From assembly GCA_946412445.1 (NCBI GenBank), contig CAMKHH010000105.1, positions 1 to 5,449 on the forward strand: a stretch of 5,449 nt of DNA. The letters run 5' to 3'. The notes beneath the pieces are model-generated. The model did no database searches, was not told the DNA's origin, and saw nothing but the letters and a program-made list of their open reading frames with translations. Positions 1-5,449 of this stretch are shown here, one piece after another. Both the position numbers and the translations under genes were made by a program. The stretch's first letter is position 1. Every line of letters begins with the position of its first letter. The stretch is from an uncultured Eubacterium sp. (GTDB taxonomy: Bacteria > Bacillota > Clostridia > Lachnospirales > Lachnospiraceae).

Positions 1-2
1 GT

Positions 3-941
3 CCTGATGTTAAAGGACAATATAATTTTTTTAGGCGTACAAGCTTTAAAAATGCCGGGGAATTGGCAAAAGATCAGTTGAGCATGGGATTAAGAGAGCA
101 TTCTCAGGTACTTTGCGTTTTGAACAGCAGGAGAGCAGTTCAGCAGATTTATGCCTCTTTAAGCAATGAGAAGGGGATTTTTCATCTTTCCACTTTCATG
201 TATCCTAAGCATAGGAAAAGGCTTTTGTCTGTCATTCGAAAACGTTTACAAGAAGGTAAACCATGTAAATTAATTTCTACCAGTCTGGTTGAGGCTGGAG
301 TGGATTTTGATTTTCCAACTGTGTATCGGGAATTGGCAGGAATTGATTCTATGATTCAGGCAGCCGGAAGGTGTAATAGAGAAGGAAAACGTCCACGGGA
401 TATGAGTAAAACTGTGATTTTCACATTGGAGAAGGAGGAGAATATCCGTATTCCTCAGTCGCTGAAGCTTCCAATCGAAGTTGCAAATCAGGTGTCAGAA
501 GAATATGAAGATATTGCTTCTCCAGAGGCAATCGAAACGTATTTTAAACAATTGTATTATTTTAAGGGCGAAAGTCTGGATGTAAAGGATATTATAGGGC
601 AGACGGAGGAAGGAGTAAAATCAAGACTTTTCCCCTTTGCAACAGTAAGCAGGCAGTTTCGACTAATTGAAAATGATACAAAAACTATTTTCATTGACAA
701 GGAGCCGGAAGCGAAGCAAATTGTTGAAAGAATCCGGCGCGGAGAGCATTCCCGTCAGCTGGTGAGAGAAGCAGGGCAATACTGTGTCAGCATATACAAC
801 AATGATTTTGAGAACCTGAATGGGGCGGGAAGGCTGGAAGCAATTGAGATGGATTTTTATCTTTTGCGTAACAAGGAACAATATACTGAACAGAAAGGTT
901 TGGAAATTCAGGTAGAAAGAGGAGATGCAGTAATGTATTGA
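3..941 (+). CDS. cas3: Cas3 helicase-nuclease, C-terminal part (5' end outside window)
   Basis: This is the C-terminal 312 residues of Cas3, the ATP-dependent 3'-5' helicase and HD nuclease that unwinds and shreds DNA marked by Cascade. The frame is open from base 3, so the TTG at 63 is an internal Leu codon and not a start. Fragment numbering: VLCVLNSRRAV (about 36-46) fits helicase motif IV. HLSTFMYPKHR (61-71) is the Cas3-typical HLST-M-P-HR stretch. STSLVEAGVDFDF (92-104) is motif V, and QAAGRCNREGKR (119-130) is motif VI with its arginine finger region. Residues from about 190 to 312 form the Cas3 C-terminal domain and carry no motif I can name. Whole type I-C Cas3 proteins are roughly 750-800 residues, so the HD domain and motifs I-III are missing only because of the window edge. 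TGA stop at 939-941. The next gene follows after 20 nt. Confidence 0.95.
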   Translation, partial: PDVKGQYNFFRRTSFKNAGELAKDQLSMGLREHSQVLCVLNSRRAVQQIYASLSNEKGIFHLSTFMYPKHRKRLLSVIRKRLQEGKPCKLISTSLVEAGVDFDFPTVYRELAGIDSMIQAAGRCNREGKRPRDMSKTVIFTLEKEENIRIPQSLKLPIEVANQVSEEYEDIASPEAIETYFKQLYYFKGESLDVKDIIGQTEEGVKSRLFPFATVSRQFRLIENDTKTIFIDKEPEAKQIVERIRRGEHSRQLVREAGQYCVSIYNNDFENLNGAGRLEAIEMDFYLLRNKEQYTEQKGLEIQVERGDAVMY

Positions 942-948
942 CGAATGA

Positions 949-956
949 GAGGAGGA
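949..956 (+). promoter_or_regulatory. Ribosome binding site of cas5c
   Basis: GAGGAGGA, with GGAGG at 951-955, sits 6 nt before ATG 962. This decides the cas5c start: the alternative TTG at 938, which overlaps the cas3 stop, has only an AGAGGAG about 13 nt upstream (918-924), too far for good initiation. Confidence 0.85.
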
Positions 957-961
957 ATTTC

Positions 962-1621
962 ATGAGCCATGGAGTAAAAGTCCGTGTCTGGGGTGATTTG
1001 GCGTTGTTCTCCAGACCGGAAATGAAAGTAGAGCGGTGTAGTTATGATGTGATGACGCCGTCAGCGGCCAGGGGTATTTTAGAAGCAATCTACTGGCATC
1101 CTGGTATGCGTTGGATAATAGATCGGATTTATGTCAGAAAACCTGTTCGTTTTACCAGTGTACGAAGAAATGAAGTAAAAGATAAGGTTCTGGCAAGTAA
1201 GGTGCTGTCTGCTGTAAATGGAGGCAAGAATCAGCTGTATATCAGCACCAAGAAAACGATCGTTCAGAGAGCTTCCATATTACTGCAGGATGTGGACTAT
1301 GTCATTGAGGCACATTTTGAAATGACGGAGCAGGCAACTGACAGTGATAATCCCGGAAAGTTTAAAGATATTATTATGCGCCGCTTAAGGAAAGGTGAAT
1401 GTTATCATATGCCCTATTTAGGATGTAGAGAGTTCCCTGCTAATTTTGAGCTCTTTGAGAAAGCAGATATTGATACAGCCTATCCTGGTGAAGACAAGGA
1501 TTTGGGCTATATGTTATATGACTTTGACTATTCAGATCCGATTGATATTCAACCGATGTTTTTTCGGGCAGTTTTAAGGGATGGCATCCTGGAACTAAGG
1601 GATTGTGAGGTGGTTCGATGA
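962..1621 (+). CDS. cas5c: Cas5c (Cas5d), pre-crRNA endoribonuclease and Cascade subunit
   Basis: Protein of 219 residues, normal for the family. In type I-C, which lacks Cas6, Cas5c cuts the pre-crRNA in the repeat and stays bound to the 5' handle as part of Cascade. The N-terminus VKVRVWGDLALFSRPEMK (5-22) is the conserved first strand and loop of the Cas5 ferredoxin-like fold. ILEAIYWHP (39-47) holds Tyr44, which lines up with catalytic Tyr46 of Bacillus halodurans Cas5d. NPGKFKDIIMRRLRKG (130-145) and PYLGCREF (151-158) are further family signatures; Lys133 matches catalytic Lys116, but the next residue is Phe134 where that enzyme has His117 (alignment from memory). The ATG start is chosen over TTG 938 because of its Shine-Dalgarno site and because the protein then begins just before the first strand. 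The stop overlaps the cas8c start as ATGA, indicating coupled translation. Confidence 0.95.
   Translation: MSHGVKVRVWGDLALFSRPEMKVERCSYDVMTPSAARGILEAIYWHPGMRWIIDRIYVRKPVRFTSVRRNEVKDKVLASKVLSAVNGGKNQLYISTKKTIVQRASILLQDVDYVIEAHFEMTEQATDSDNPGKFKDIIMRRLRKGECYHMPYLGCREFPANFELFEKADIDTAYPGEDKDLGYMLYDFDYSDPIDIQPMFFRAVLRDGILELRDCEVVR
1607..1613 (+). promoter_or_regulatory. Ribosome binding site of cas8c inside the cas5c end
   Basis: GAGGTGG lies 4 nt before the ATG at 1618, within the last codons of cas5c. It is close and imperfect, so initiation probably relies partly on ribosomes finishing cas5c at the overlapping ATGA (1618-1621). Confidence 0.6.
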
Positions 1622-3396
1622 TATTGCAGTCTCTGGTTCAGTATTATGAAACGCTGGAGAGAAGGGGAGAAACGACAAAACCCGGGTGGTGCAGGGCAAA
1701 GGTATCATTTGCGCTTGAGCTTTCTCCAGAAGGAGATTTGATTCGGGTTCTCTATCTGAAAGAGGAAAAGGAGAGAGGGAAAAAGACAGTTTGGGAACCG
1801 CAGCTGCTTACAGTGCCGCAGATGATTATCAAGACTTCGGGAATAGCGGCAAATTTTTTATGTGATAATTCCAGCTATTTTTTAGGAATTGACAATAAGG
1901 GTAAACCAGAACGTTCGAAAGAATGCTTTCAATATGCCAAAGAAAAGCATATCCAGATTTTAAAGGAAACAGATTCCGTGGCATCCGAGGCTGTGCGGAG
2001 ATATTTTGAAAAATGGGATCCCGCTGTAGCGATGGAAAATCCCGTTTTGGCTGAGAATTTGGAAGAAATATTAGCCGGAGCGAATCTGATATTTTATTTT
2101 GCCGGTAGTTATCTGCAGGAGGACAGTGCAATAAAAGCCGCATGGGAAAAATACAGGCAGGAGACATCGGATGGTCCGGAAGGGATTTGTCTGGTAACTG
2201 GGCAGAAAACTAAAATTTCCAGAATTCATGGAACGATTAAGGGAGTAGCGGGAGCACAGACCAGTGGAGCAGCATTCGTTTCGTTTAATGCACCTGCATT
2301 TGAATCTTATGGAAAAGAGCAAAGTTTTAATGCTCCTGTAGGAAATTATGCTGTATATGCATATACGACAGCACTTAATCATTTGTTAGGGGATAGAAAA
2401 CATGTGACAACGATTGGAGATACAACGGTTGTATATTGGTCGGAGGACGGAGAGGAAGTCTGCCAAGATGTGTTTGCAGATGTATCTGCTCCATCCAGTG
2501 CTAATTACGAAGTTGTAGATGGTGTATTTAAAAATCTGGAAGCAAAAAAAGCAGTAAATGTTCCCAGAGTGGATAAGGCAATTTCTACAGACCAGCGATT
2601 TTATATACTGGGTTTGTCACCAAATGCAGCCAGACTTGCAGTACGGTTTTTTTATCAGGACAGTTTTGGCAATATACTAAATCATATAAAGGCTCATTAT
2701 GACAGGATGGAGATTGCAAAATCAGCAAAGGATGAGATGCAACATATGGGCATCTGGAGAATGTTGATGGAAACAGTAAATAAAAAATCTAAAGAAAAGA
2801 AACCGCTCTCCAATATGGCAGGAGCTGTCTACCGGGCAGTTGTTTCGGGAGAGCGCTACCCCAATTCCATGTATCAGGCAGTGCTGGGGAGAATACGGGC
2901 GGAAGAGGATGACAGTGATAATCGAATTTATAAAATCACCAGAGGAAGAGCAGCAATTATTAAGGCTTTTTTGCTTAGAAACACAAACTATGGCAAGGAG
3001 GATATAACTGTGGCACTAAATGAGAAAAGTGAGAATGTAGTTTATACATTGGGCAGAGAATTTGCAGTATTAGAGGAAATACAGGAGGCAGCTAATCCTG
3101 GTCTTAATGCAACAATCAAGGATCGGTATTTTAACTCGGCCTGCGCAACACCGGCATCTGTCTTTCCAATTCTGTTTAAATTGAAGAATAGCCATATCAA
3201 GAAGATGAGAGATAAAAAAAAGGAAATTTATTATGAGAAAATTTTAACTGATTTACAGGGGAGGATTCCGGTTGCCGATACAGGAGTTTTGGCATATCCA
3301 AAGAGATTGTCACTGGAAGAACAAGGGATGTTTATTTTGGGGTATTATCATCAGACACAGAAACGATATGAAAAAAAAGCCAAGGAGGAAGTATAA
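1618..3396 (+). CDS. cas8c: Cas8c (Csd1), large subunit of type I-C Cascade
   Basis: Protein of 592 residues, a usual length for Csd1. Cas8c reads the PAM (commonly 5'-TTC in this subtype), helps open target DNA and recruits Cas3. Recognised family blocks: the start MILQSLVQYYETL, then KVSFALEL (28-35), FLCDNSSYFLGID (80-92), CLVTGQKTKISRIHGTIKGV (191-210), GAQTSGAAFVSFNAPAFESY (212-231) followed by GKEQSFNAPV (232-241), AYTTALNHLL (248-257) and LGLSPNAARLAVRFF (331-345). The C-terminal segment from about residue 465 corresponds to the small-subunit-like helical region, which related systems also translate separately as Cas11c. The ATG start overlaps the cas5c stop; the TAA stop is 1 nt before the cas7c ATG. 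Two A8 runs (3214-3221 and 3371-3378) lie in the 3' end. No frameshift or stop interrupts the gene. Confidence 0.96.
   Translation: MILQSLVQYYETLERRGETTKPGWCRAKVSFALELSPEGDLIRVLYLKEEKERGKKTVWEPQLLTVPQMIIKTSGIAANFLCDNSSYFLGIDNKGKPERSKECFQYAKEKHIQILKETDSVASEAVRRYFEKWDPAVAMENPVLAENLEEILAGANLIFYFAGSYLQEDSAIKAAWEKYRQETSDGPEGICLVTGQKTKISRIHGTIKGVAGAQTSGAAFVSFNAPAFESYGKEQSFNAPVGNYAVYAYTTALNHLLGDRKHVTTIGDTTVVYWSEDGEEVCQDVFADVSAPSSANYEVVDGVFKNLEAKKAVNVPRVDKAISTDQRFYILGLSPNAARLAVRFFYQDSFGNILNHIKAHYDRMEIAKSAKDEMQHMGIWRMLMETVNKKSKEKKPLSNMAGAVYRAVVSGERYPNSMYQAVLGRIRAEEDDSDNRIYKITRGRAAIIKAFLLRNTNYGKEDITVALNEKSENVVYTLGREFAVLEEIQEAANPGLNATIKDRYFNSACATPASVFPILFKLKNSHIKKMRDKKKEIYYEKILTDLQGRIPVADTGVLAYPKRLSLEEQGMFILGYYHQTQKRYEKKAKEEV
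2995..3001 (+). promoter_or_regulatory. Internal ribosome binding site for cas11c within cas8c
   Basis: AAGGAGG is a perfect anti-16S match lying inside the cas8c coding frame (codons Lys460-Glu461 and the first base of Asp462). It is 8 nt upstream of an in-frame GTG at 3010, the ideal spacing for initiation. It is as strong as the cas7c site at 3382-3388, which argues that it is used and not accidental. Confidence 0.75.
3010..3396 (+). CDS. cas11c: Cas11c small subunit, translated from an internal GTG of cas8c
   Basis: Type I-C systems such as that of Desulfovibrio vulgaris are known to make a small Cascade subunit, Cas11c, from an internal start near the 3' end of cas8c. Here an in-frame GTG (Cas8c Val465) with a perfect AAGGAGG 8 nt upstream would give 128 residues ending at the cas8c stop, matching the roughly 14 kDa size expected. 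It starts 13 residues before LGREFAVLEEIQEAANPG (Cas8c 477-494), the block that begins the helical C-terminal domain. The product is rich in Lys and Glu, fitting a helical protein packed along the crRNA-target DNA backbone. There is no in-frame ATG nearby; the first, in HIKKMRDKKK, falls far inside the domain. Existence of the separate protein is inferred from these signals and family knowledge. Confidence 0.75.
   Translation: MALNEKSENVVYTLGREFAVLEEIQEAANPGLNATIKDRYFNSACATPASVFPILFKLKNSHIKKMRDKKKEIYYEKILTDLQGRIPVADTGVLAYPKRLSLEEQGMFILGYYHQTQKRYEKKAKEEV
3382..3388 (+). promoter_or_regulatory. Ribosome binding site of cas7c
   Basis: AAGGAGG, 9 nt before ATG 3398, lies within the last codons of cas8c. 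This strong site fits the need for several Cas7c copies per Cascade. It also sets the start: the in-frame ATG at 3272 would add 42 residues that are merely cas8c read in the +1 frame and do not resemble Cas7. Confidence 0.85.
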
Positions 3397-3397
3397 G

Positions 3398-4288
3398 ATG
3401 GGAGATGTAATTAGAAACAGATATGAATTTGTTGTGTTATTTGATGTGGAAAATGGAAATCCTAATGGGGATCCGGATGCGGGAAATCTGCCAAGAATAG
3501 ATCCAGAAAGCGGTTATGGAATTGTTACTGATGTATGTCTGAAGAGAAAAATCCGTAATTATGTGGATACAATAAAAGAAGAGAAAGAGGGATATAAAAT
3601 CTATATTAAGGAAGACGTTCCTCTAAATCGGAGCGATCTGACAGCATATAGCTATTTGGGAACCACCGAAAAAGGGATTAAGGATTTAAAGAAAAATGAT
3701 CCGGACGTAGACCGAAAGATCCGTGATTTTATGTGCAAAAACTTTTTTGATATCCGAACTTTTGGGGCGGTCATGACGACATTTGTAAAAGCGGCATTAA
3801 ACTGTGGTCAGGTTCGCGGACCCGTTCAGCTTGGATTCGCCAGAAGTGTGGATCCAATTATTAGCCAGGAGGTCACGATTACACGCGTTGCCATTACGAC
3901 AGAAAAAGACGCAGAAAATAAAAGTACGGAAATGGGCAGGAAAAGCATTGTGCCTTATGGGCTTTATCGGGTGGAAGGTTACATATCTGCCAATCTGGCA
4001 AGAAAAGTAACAGGATTTTCAGAGGAAGATTTGGAACTGTTATGGGAAGCGATAATCAACATGTTTGAAATTGATCATTCAGCAGCCAGGGGTAAAATGG
4101 CAGTTCGTGAATTAATCGTGTTTAAGCACAGCAAAGAGATGGGAGATTGTCCGGCTTATAAATTATTCGATGCTGTTGAGGTACATAAAAAGGAAGACAT
4201 AATTTATCCAAGGCAATACAAGGATTATTCAGTAACGATCCACGAAGACCAGATTCCGGATTCGGTAGAAATATCAAGAAAAATATGA
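3398..4288 (+). CDS. cas7c: Cas7c (Csd2), crRNA-binding backbone of Cascade
   Basis: Protein of 296 residues, typical for Csd2. Several copies polymerise along the crRNA spacer and hold it for pairing with target DNA. The RRM-like core starts with RYEFVVLFDVENGNPNGDPD (8-27) and continues AGNLPR (28-33), the hallmark NPNGDP-GN-PR signature of the Csd2/Csh2 group. Others are VTDVCLKRKIRNYV (43-56), FFDIRTFGAVM (116-126), GQVRGPVQLGFARSVDPI (137-154), EMGRKSIVPYGLY (178-190) and HSAARGKMAVREL (227-239). The ATG at 3398 is fixed by its Shine-Dalgarno site and by the conserved N-terminus. It is 1 nt after the cas8c stop, and its own TGA overlaps the cas4 ATG (ATGA, 4285-4288), so all three genes should be co-translated. 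Confidence 0.97.
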   Translation: MGDVIRNRYEFVVLFDVENGNPNGDPDAGNLPRIDPESGYGIVTDVCLKRKIRNYVDTIKEEKEGYKIYIKEDVPLNRSDLTAYSYLGTTEKGIKDLKKNDPDVDRKIRDFMCKNFFDIRTFGAVMTTFVKAALNCGQVRGPVQLGFARSVDPIISQEVTITRVAITTEKDAENKSTEMGRKSIVPYGLYRVEGYISANLARKVTGFSEEDLELLWEAIINMFEIDHSAARGKMAVRELIVFKHSKEMGDCPAYKLFDAVEVHKKEDIIYPRQYKDYSVTIHEDQIPDSVEISRKI

Positions 4289-4953
4289 TGGAATATAAGG
4301 AAGAAGATTACTTAATGCTCTCAGGGATTCAGCATTTTGCATTTTGCAGACGGCAATGGGCACTTATACATATTGAACAACAGTGGCAGGAAAATGAACA
4401 TACTATAGCCGGAGAACTGCTGCATAAAAATGCTCATGATCCGTATTTTAAAGAGAAAAGAAGAGATGTAGTTATTAGTCGGGCATTGCCTGTGTTTTCG
4501 AGGAGAATGGGTATCAGTGGTGAATGTGATATTGTCGAGTTTAGAAAAACAGAGGATGGAATTCCGCTTTATGGGCACAGAGGGTTTTATCAGATTTATC
4601 CTGTTGAGTACAAGAAAGGAGGTCCAAAAGATTCTCAGATTGATATTCTACAACTTACAGCGCAGGCCATGTGTCTCGAAGAAATGTTTTCCGTAGAAAT
4701 TAAGGAAGGTGCTATTTTTTATGGAGAAATACGTCACAGAGAAATCATCAAAATTACTGATGAATTGAAAATGCAGGTACGAGAGTCCTTTGATGAAATG
4801 CACCAGCTCTATAACAGGAGATATACGCCAAAAGTGAAATGGACGAAAGCTTGTAATGCCTGCTCCCTGAAAGAAGTTTGTATACCAAAATTGGGAAAAG
4901 CCTCTTCTGTGAAAACGTATATTCATAAGGTGATAAGGGAGGAGTCCCCATGA
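4285..4953 (+). CDS. cas4: Cas4, RecB-like Fe-S nuclease for spacer acquisition
   Basis: Protein of 222 residues, normal for the Cas4a group. Cas4 works with Cas1 (and Cas2) to recognise the PAM in prespacers and cleave beside it, so new spacers are functional and correctly oriented. The PD-(D/E)XK nuclease core is complete: His47 in GELLHKNAH, Asp82 in SGECDIVEF, Glu108 and Lys110 in YPVEYKKG, and the following helix DILQLTAQAMCLEEMF (120-135) with its Gln. Four cysteines for a 4Fe-4S cluster are present: Cys21 in FCRRQW and Cys190, Cys193 and Cys199 in CNACSLKEVC. The gene starts with two ATG codons in tandem (4285 and 4288); either may be used, and the first overlaps the cas7c stop. No clear Shine-Dalgarno precedes them, so translation probably depends on coupling to cas7c. 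The TGA stop overlaps the cas1 ATG. Confidence 0.96.
   Translation: MMEYKEEDYLMLSGIQHFAFCRRQWALIHIEQQWQENEHTIAGELLHKNAHDPYFKEKRRDVVISRALPVFSRRMGISGECDIVEFRKTEDGIPLYGHRGFYQIYPVEYKKGGPKDSQIDILQLTAQAMCLEEMFSVEIKEGAIFYGEIRHREIIKITDELKMQVRESFDEMHQLYNRRYTPKVKWTKACNACSLKEVCIPKLGKASSVKTYIHKVIREESP
4935..4944 (+). promoter_or_regulatory. Ribosome binding site of cas1 inside the cas4 end
   Basis: AAGGGAGGAG, with core GGAGG at 4938-4942, is 7 nt before ATG 4950. It is a strong site, so cas1 can start independently even though its ATG overlaps the cas4 stop (ATGA, 4950-4953). Confidence 0.8.
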
Positions 4954-5449
4954 GAAAATTGCTGAATACATTATATGTAACATCACAGGATAACTATCTT
5001 TCTCTGGATGGAGAAAATGTGATAATATTAGATAAAGAACAGGAGGTAGGGCGTCTGCCGCTTCATAATCTGGAGGCCATTGTCTCCTTCGGGTACAGGG
5101 GAGCAAGTCCTGCACTCATGGGTGGATGTGCTAGCCGGAATATTGCCCTGTGTTTTCTGACACCACAGGGAAAGTTTTTAGCAAGAGTGACTGGAAAGGT
5201 GAAAGGAAATGTTGTCTTAAGGAAGAAGCAATATGAAGTATCTGATAATCCAGTTATGTCTGTAGGAATAGCAAGAAACTGTATTCTTGGAAAAGTATAT
5301 AATTCTAGATGGGTACTGGAACGGGCAATCCGGGATCATGGTGTTTCTGTGGACTTGGAAATGCTAAAAAAGGCTTCCGGTCATTTGAAAAACTCGTTGA
5401 GCAGCATAGCAACATGTATGGACTTGGCGCAGCTTAGGGGGTATGAGGG
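4950..5449 (+). CDS. cas1: Cas1 integrase, N-terminal half (3' end outside window)
   Basis: Cas1 is the metal-dependent integrase that, with Cas2, inserts new spacers at the leader end of the CRISPR array. The frame is open from ATG 4950 to the window end: 166 complete codons of an expected 340 or so. MRKLLNTLYVTSQDNYLSLD (1-20) and LPLHNLEAIVSFGYRGASPA (36-55) are the beta-rich N-terminal domain of type I-C Cas1, followed by NIALCFLTPQGKFLARVTG (64-82), GNVVLRKKQY (86-95) and the start of the helical catalytic domain. The window stops in RGYEG; Glu166 of this motif corresponds by recall to Glu141 of E. coli Cas1, the first metal ligand. The later His and Asp ligands are not in view. It is tightly coupled to cas4, matching the known physical Cas4-Cas1 partnership. 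cas2 is expected next. Confidence 0.95.
   Translation, partial: MRKLLNTLYVTSQDNYLSLDGENVIILDKEQEVGRLPLHNLEAIVSFGYRGASPALMGGCASRNIALCFLTPQGKFLARVTGKVKGNVVLRKKQYEVSDNPVMSVGIARNCILGKVYNSRWVLERAIRDHGVSVDLEMLKKASGHLKNSLSSIATCMDLAQLRGYE

Larger units (their letters stand above)
1..5449 (+). other. Type I-C CRISPR-Cas operon, both ends cut by the window
   Basis: Six cas genes in one direction, in the order typical of type I-C: cas3, cas5c, cas8c, cas7c, cas4, cas1. Subtype is decided by Csd1-type Cas8c, Csd2-type Cas7 and a catalytic-type Cas5 with no cas6 in the segment. Junctions are 4-base overlaps or gaps of 1 to 20 nt, so one polycistronic mRNA is likely. Promoter, 5' part of cas3, 3' part of cas1, cas2 and the repeat array must lie outside. 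All coding frames are intact within the window, which suggests a functional locus, but expression cannot be judged from sequence. Confidence 0.95.

Noticed and set aside
63..65. TTG at 63 as a start of a short helicase protein
   Set aside because: The frame is open upstream to the window edge and already reads as Cas3, so this is an internal Leu codon of a truncated gene.
663..881. Antisense open frame opposite the cas3 3' end
   Set aside because: Short, opposite a conserved gene, with no recognisable domain or context.
938..961. TTG at 938 as the cas5c start, adding eight residues
   Set aside because: Poorly spaced SD and a rare start, while ATG 962 has GGAGG at 6 nt and matches the usual Cas5c N-terminus.
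1829..2382. Two overlapping antisense open frames opposite cas8c (1829-2167 and 2071-2382)
   Set aside because: They are mirror frames of conserved Cas8c blocks, have odd composition (many Cys, Ser, Ile) and overlap each other; no sign of real genes.
3020..3040. ATG just downstream of the internal SD in cas8c, considered as the start meant by that SD
   Set aside because: It is out of the cas8c frame and reaches a stop after six codons; the in-frame GTG at 3010 has the better spacing and gives the expected Cas11c.
3804..4010. 68-codon + strand open frame nested in cas7c
   Set aside because: It covers conserved Cas7c motifs in another frame and has no convincing Shine-Dalgarno. A shadow of cas7c.
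4321..4578. Antisense open frame opposite the cas4 5' part
   Set aside because: It is opposite the Cas4 iron-sulfur and nuclease motifs, and its translation looks like a complement of coding sequence.
4648..5115. 155-codon antisense open frame across cas4 and cas1
   Set aside because: It lies fully opposite two confidently identified genes. Its translation is rich in Phe, His, Leu and Ser, as expected from the complement of AT-rich coding sequence, and resembles no family I know.
1..5449. CRISPR repeats, transposon ends, RNA genes or an anti-CRISPR gene in the window
   Set aside because: No regularly spaced repeats, inverted repeat ends or tRNA/rRNA-like stretches were seen by eye, and the coding genes leave only 20 nt and 1 nt of non-coding sequence between the window ends.

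Overview
The window is the middle of a type I-C (Dvulg subtype) CRISPR-Cas operon on the + strand, in the canonical order cas3 - cas5c - cas8c (with internal cas11c) - cas7c - cas4 - cas1. Both ends are cut: the 5' part of cas3 lies before base 1, and cas1 runs off the right edge. Gene identities rest on reading the translated proteins and recognising family motifs; no database search was possible. Moderately low GC, AT-rich codon choice (many AGA, ATA, AAA, GAA) and strong AGGAGG-type Shine-Dalgarno sites suggest a Bacillota host, probably of the Clostridia/Lachnospiraceae kind. That placement is inference.

Layout. Bases 3-941 are the C-terminal 312 residues of Cas3 (second RecA-like helicase lobe plus C-terminal domain). 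Bases 962-1621 are Cas5c, the crRNA-processing subunit of this subtype. Bases 1618-3396 are Cas8c/Csd1, the large subunit. Inside its 3' end, a perfect AAGGAGG followed 8 nt later by an in-frame GTG marks a probable separate 128-residue product, Cas11c (3010-3396). Bases 3398-4288 are Cas7c/Csd2, the crRNA-binding backbone. Bases 4285-4953 are Cas4, a RecB-like Fe-S nuclease. Bases 4950-5449 are the first 166 complete codons of Cas1; the window ends just after the probable first metal-binding Glu.

Packing is very tight. Three junctions are 4-base ATGA overlaps (cas5c/cas8c, cas7c/cas4, cas4/cas1), cas8c and cas7c are 1 nt apart, and the only real spacer is 20 nt between cas3 and cas5c. No promoter, terminator, CRISPR repeat, RNA gene or mobile element is visible, and no gene-free stretch approaches 300 bases.

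How the parts work together (family knowledge): Cas5c cuts pre-crRNA and caps the crRNA 5' handle. Cas7c polymerises on the spacer. Cas8c recognises the PAM and Cas11c lines the belly of Cascade. Cas3 is recruited to unwind and degrade the target. Cas4 with Cas1 (and Cas2, expected just downstream) selects, trims and integrates new spacers. This is a known system. The points worth a second look are the GTG-started internal Cas11c, a Phe where the Bacillus halodurans Cas5d catalytic His would be, and the translational-coupling design.
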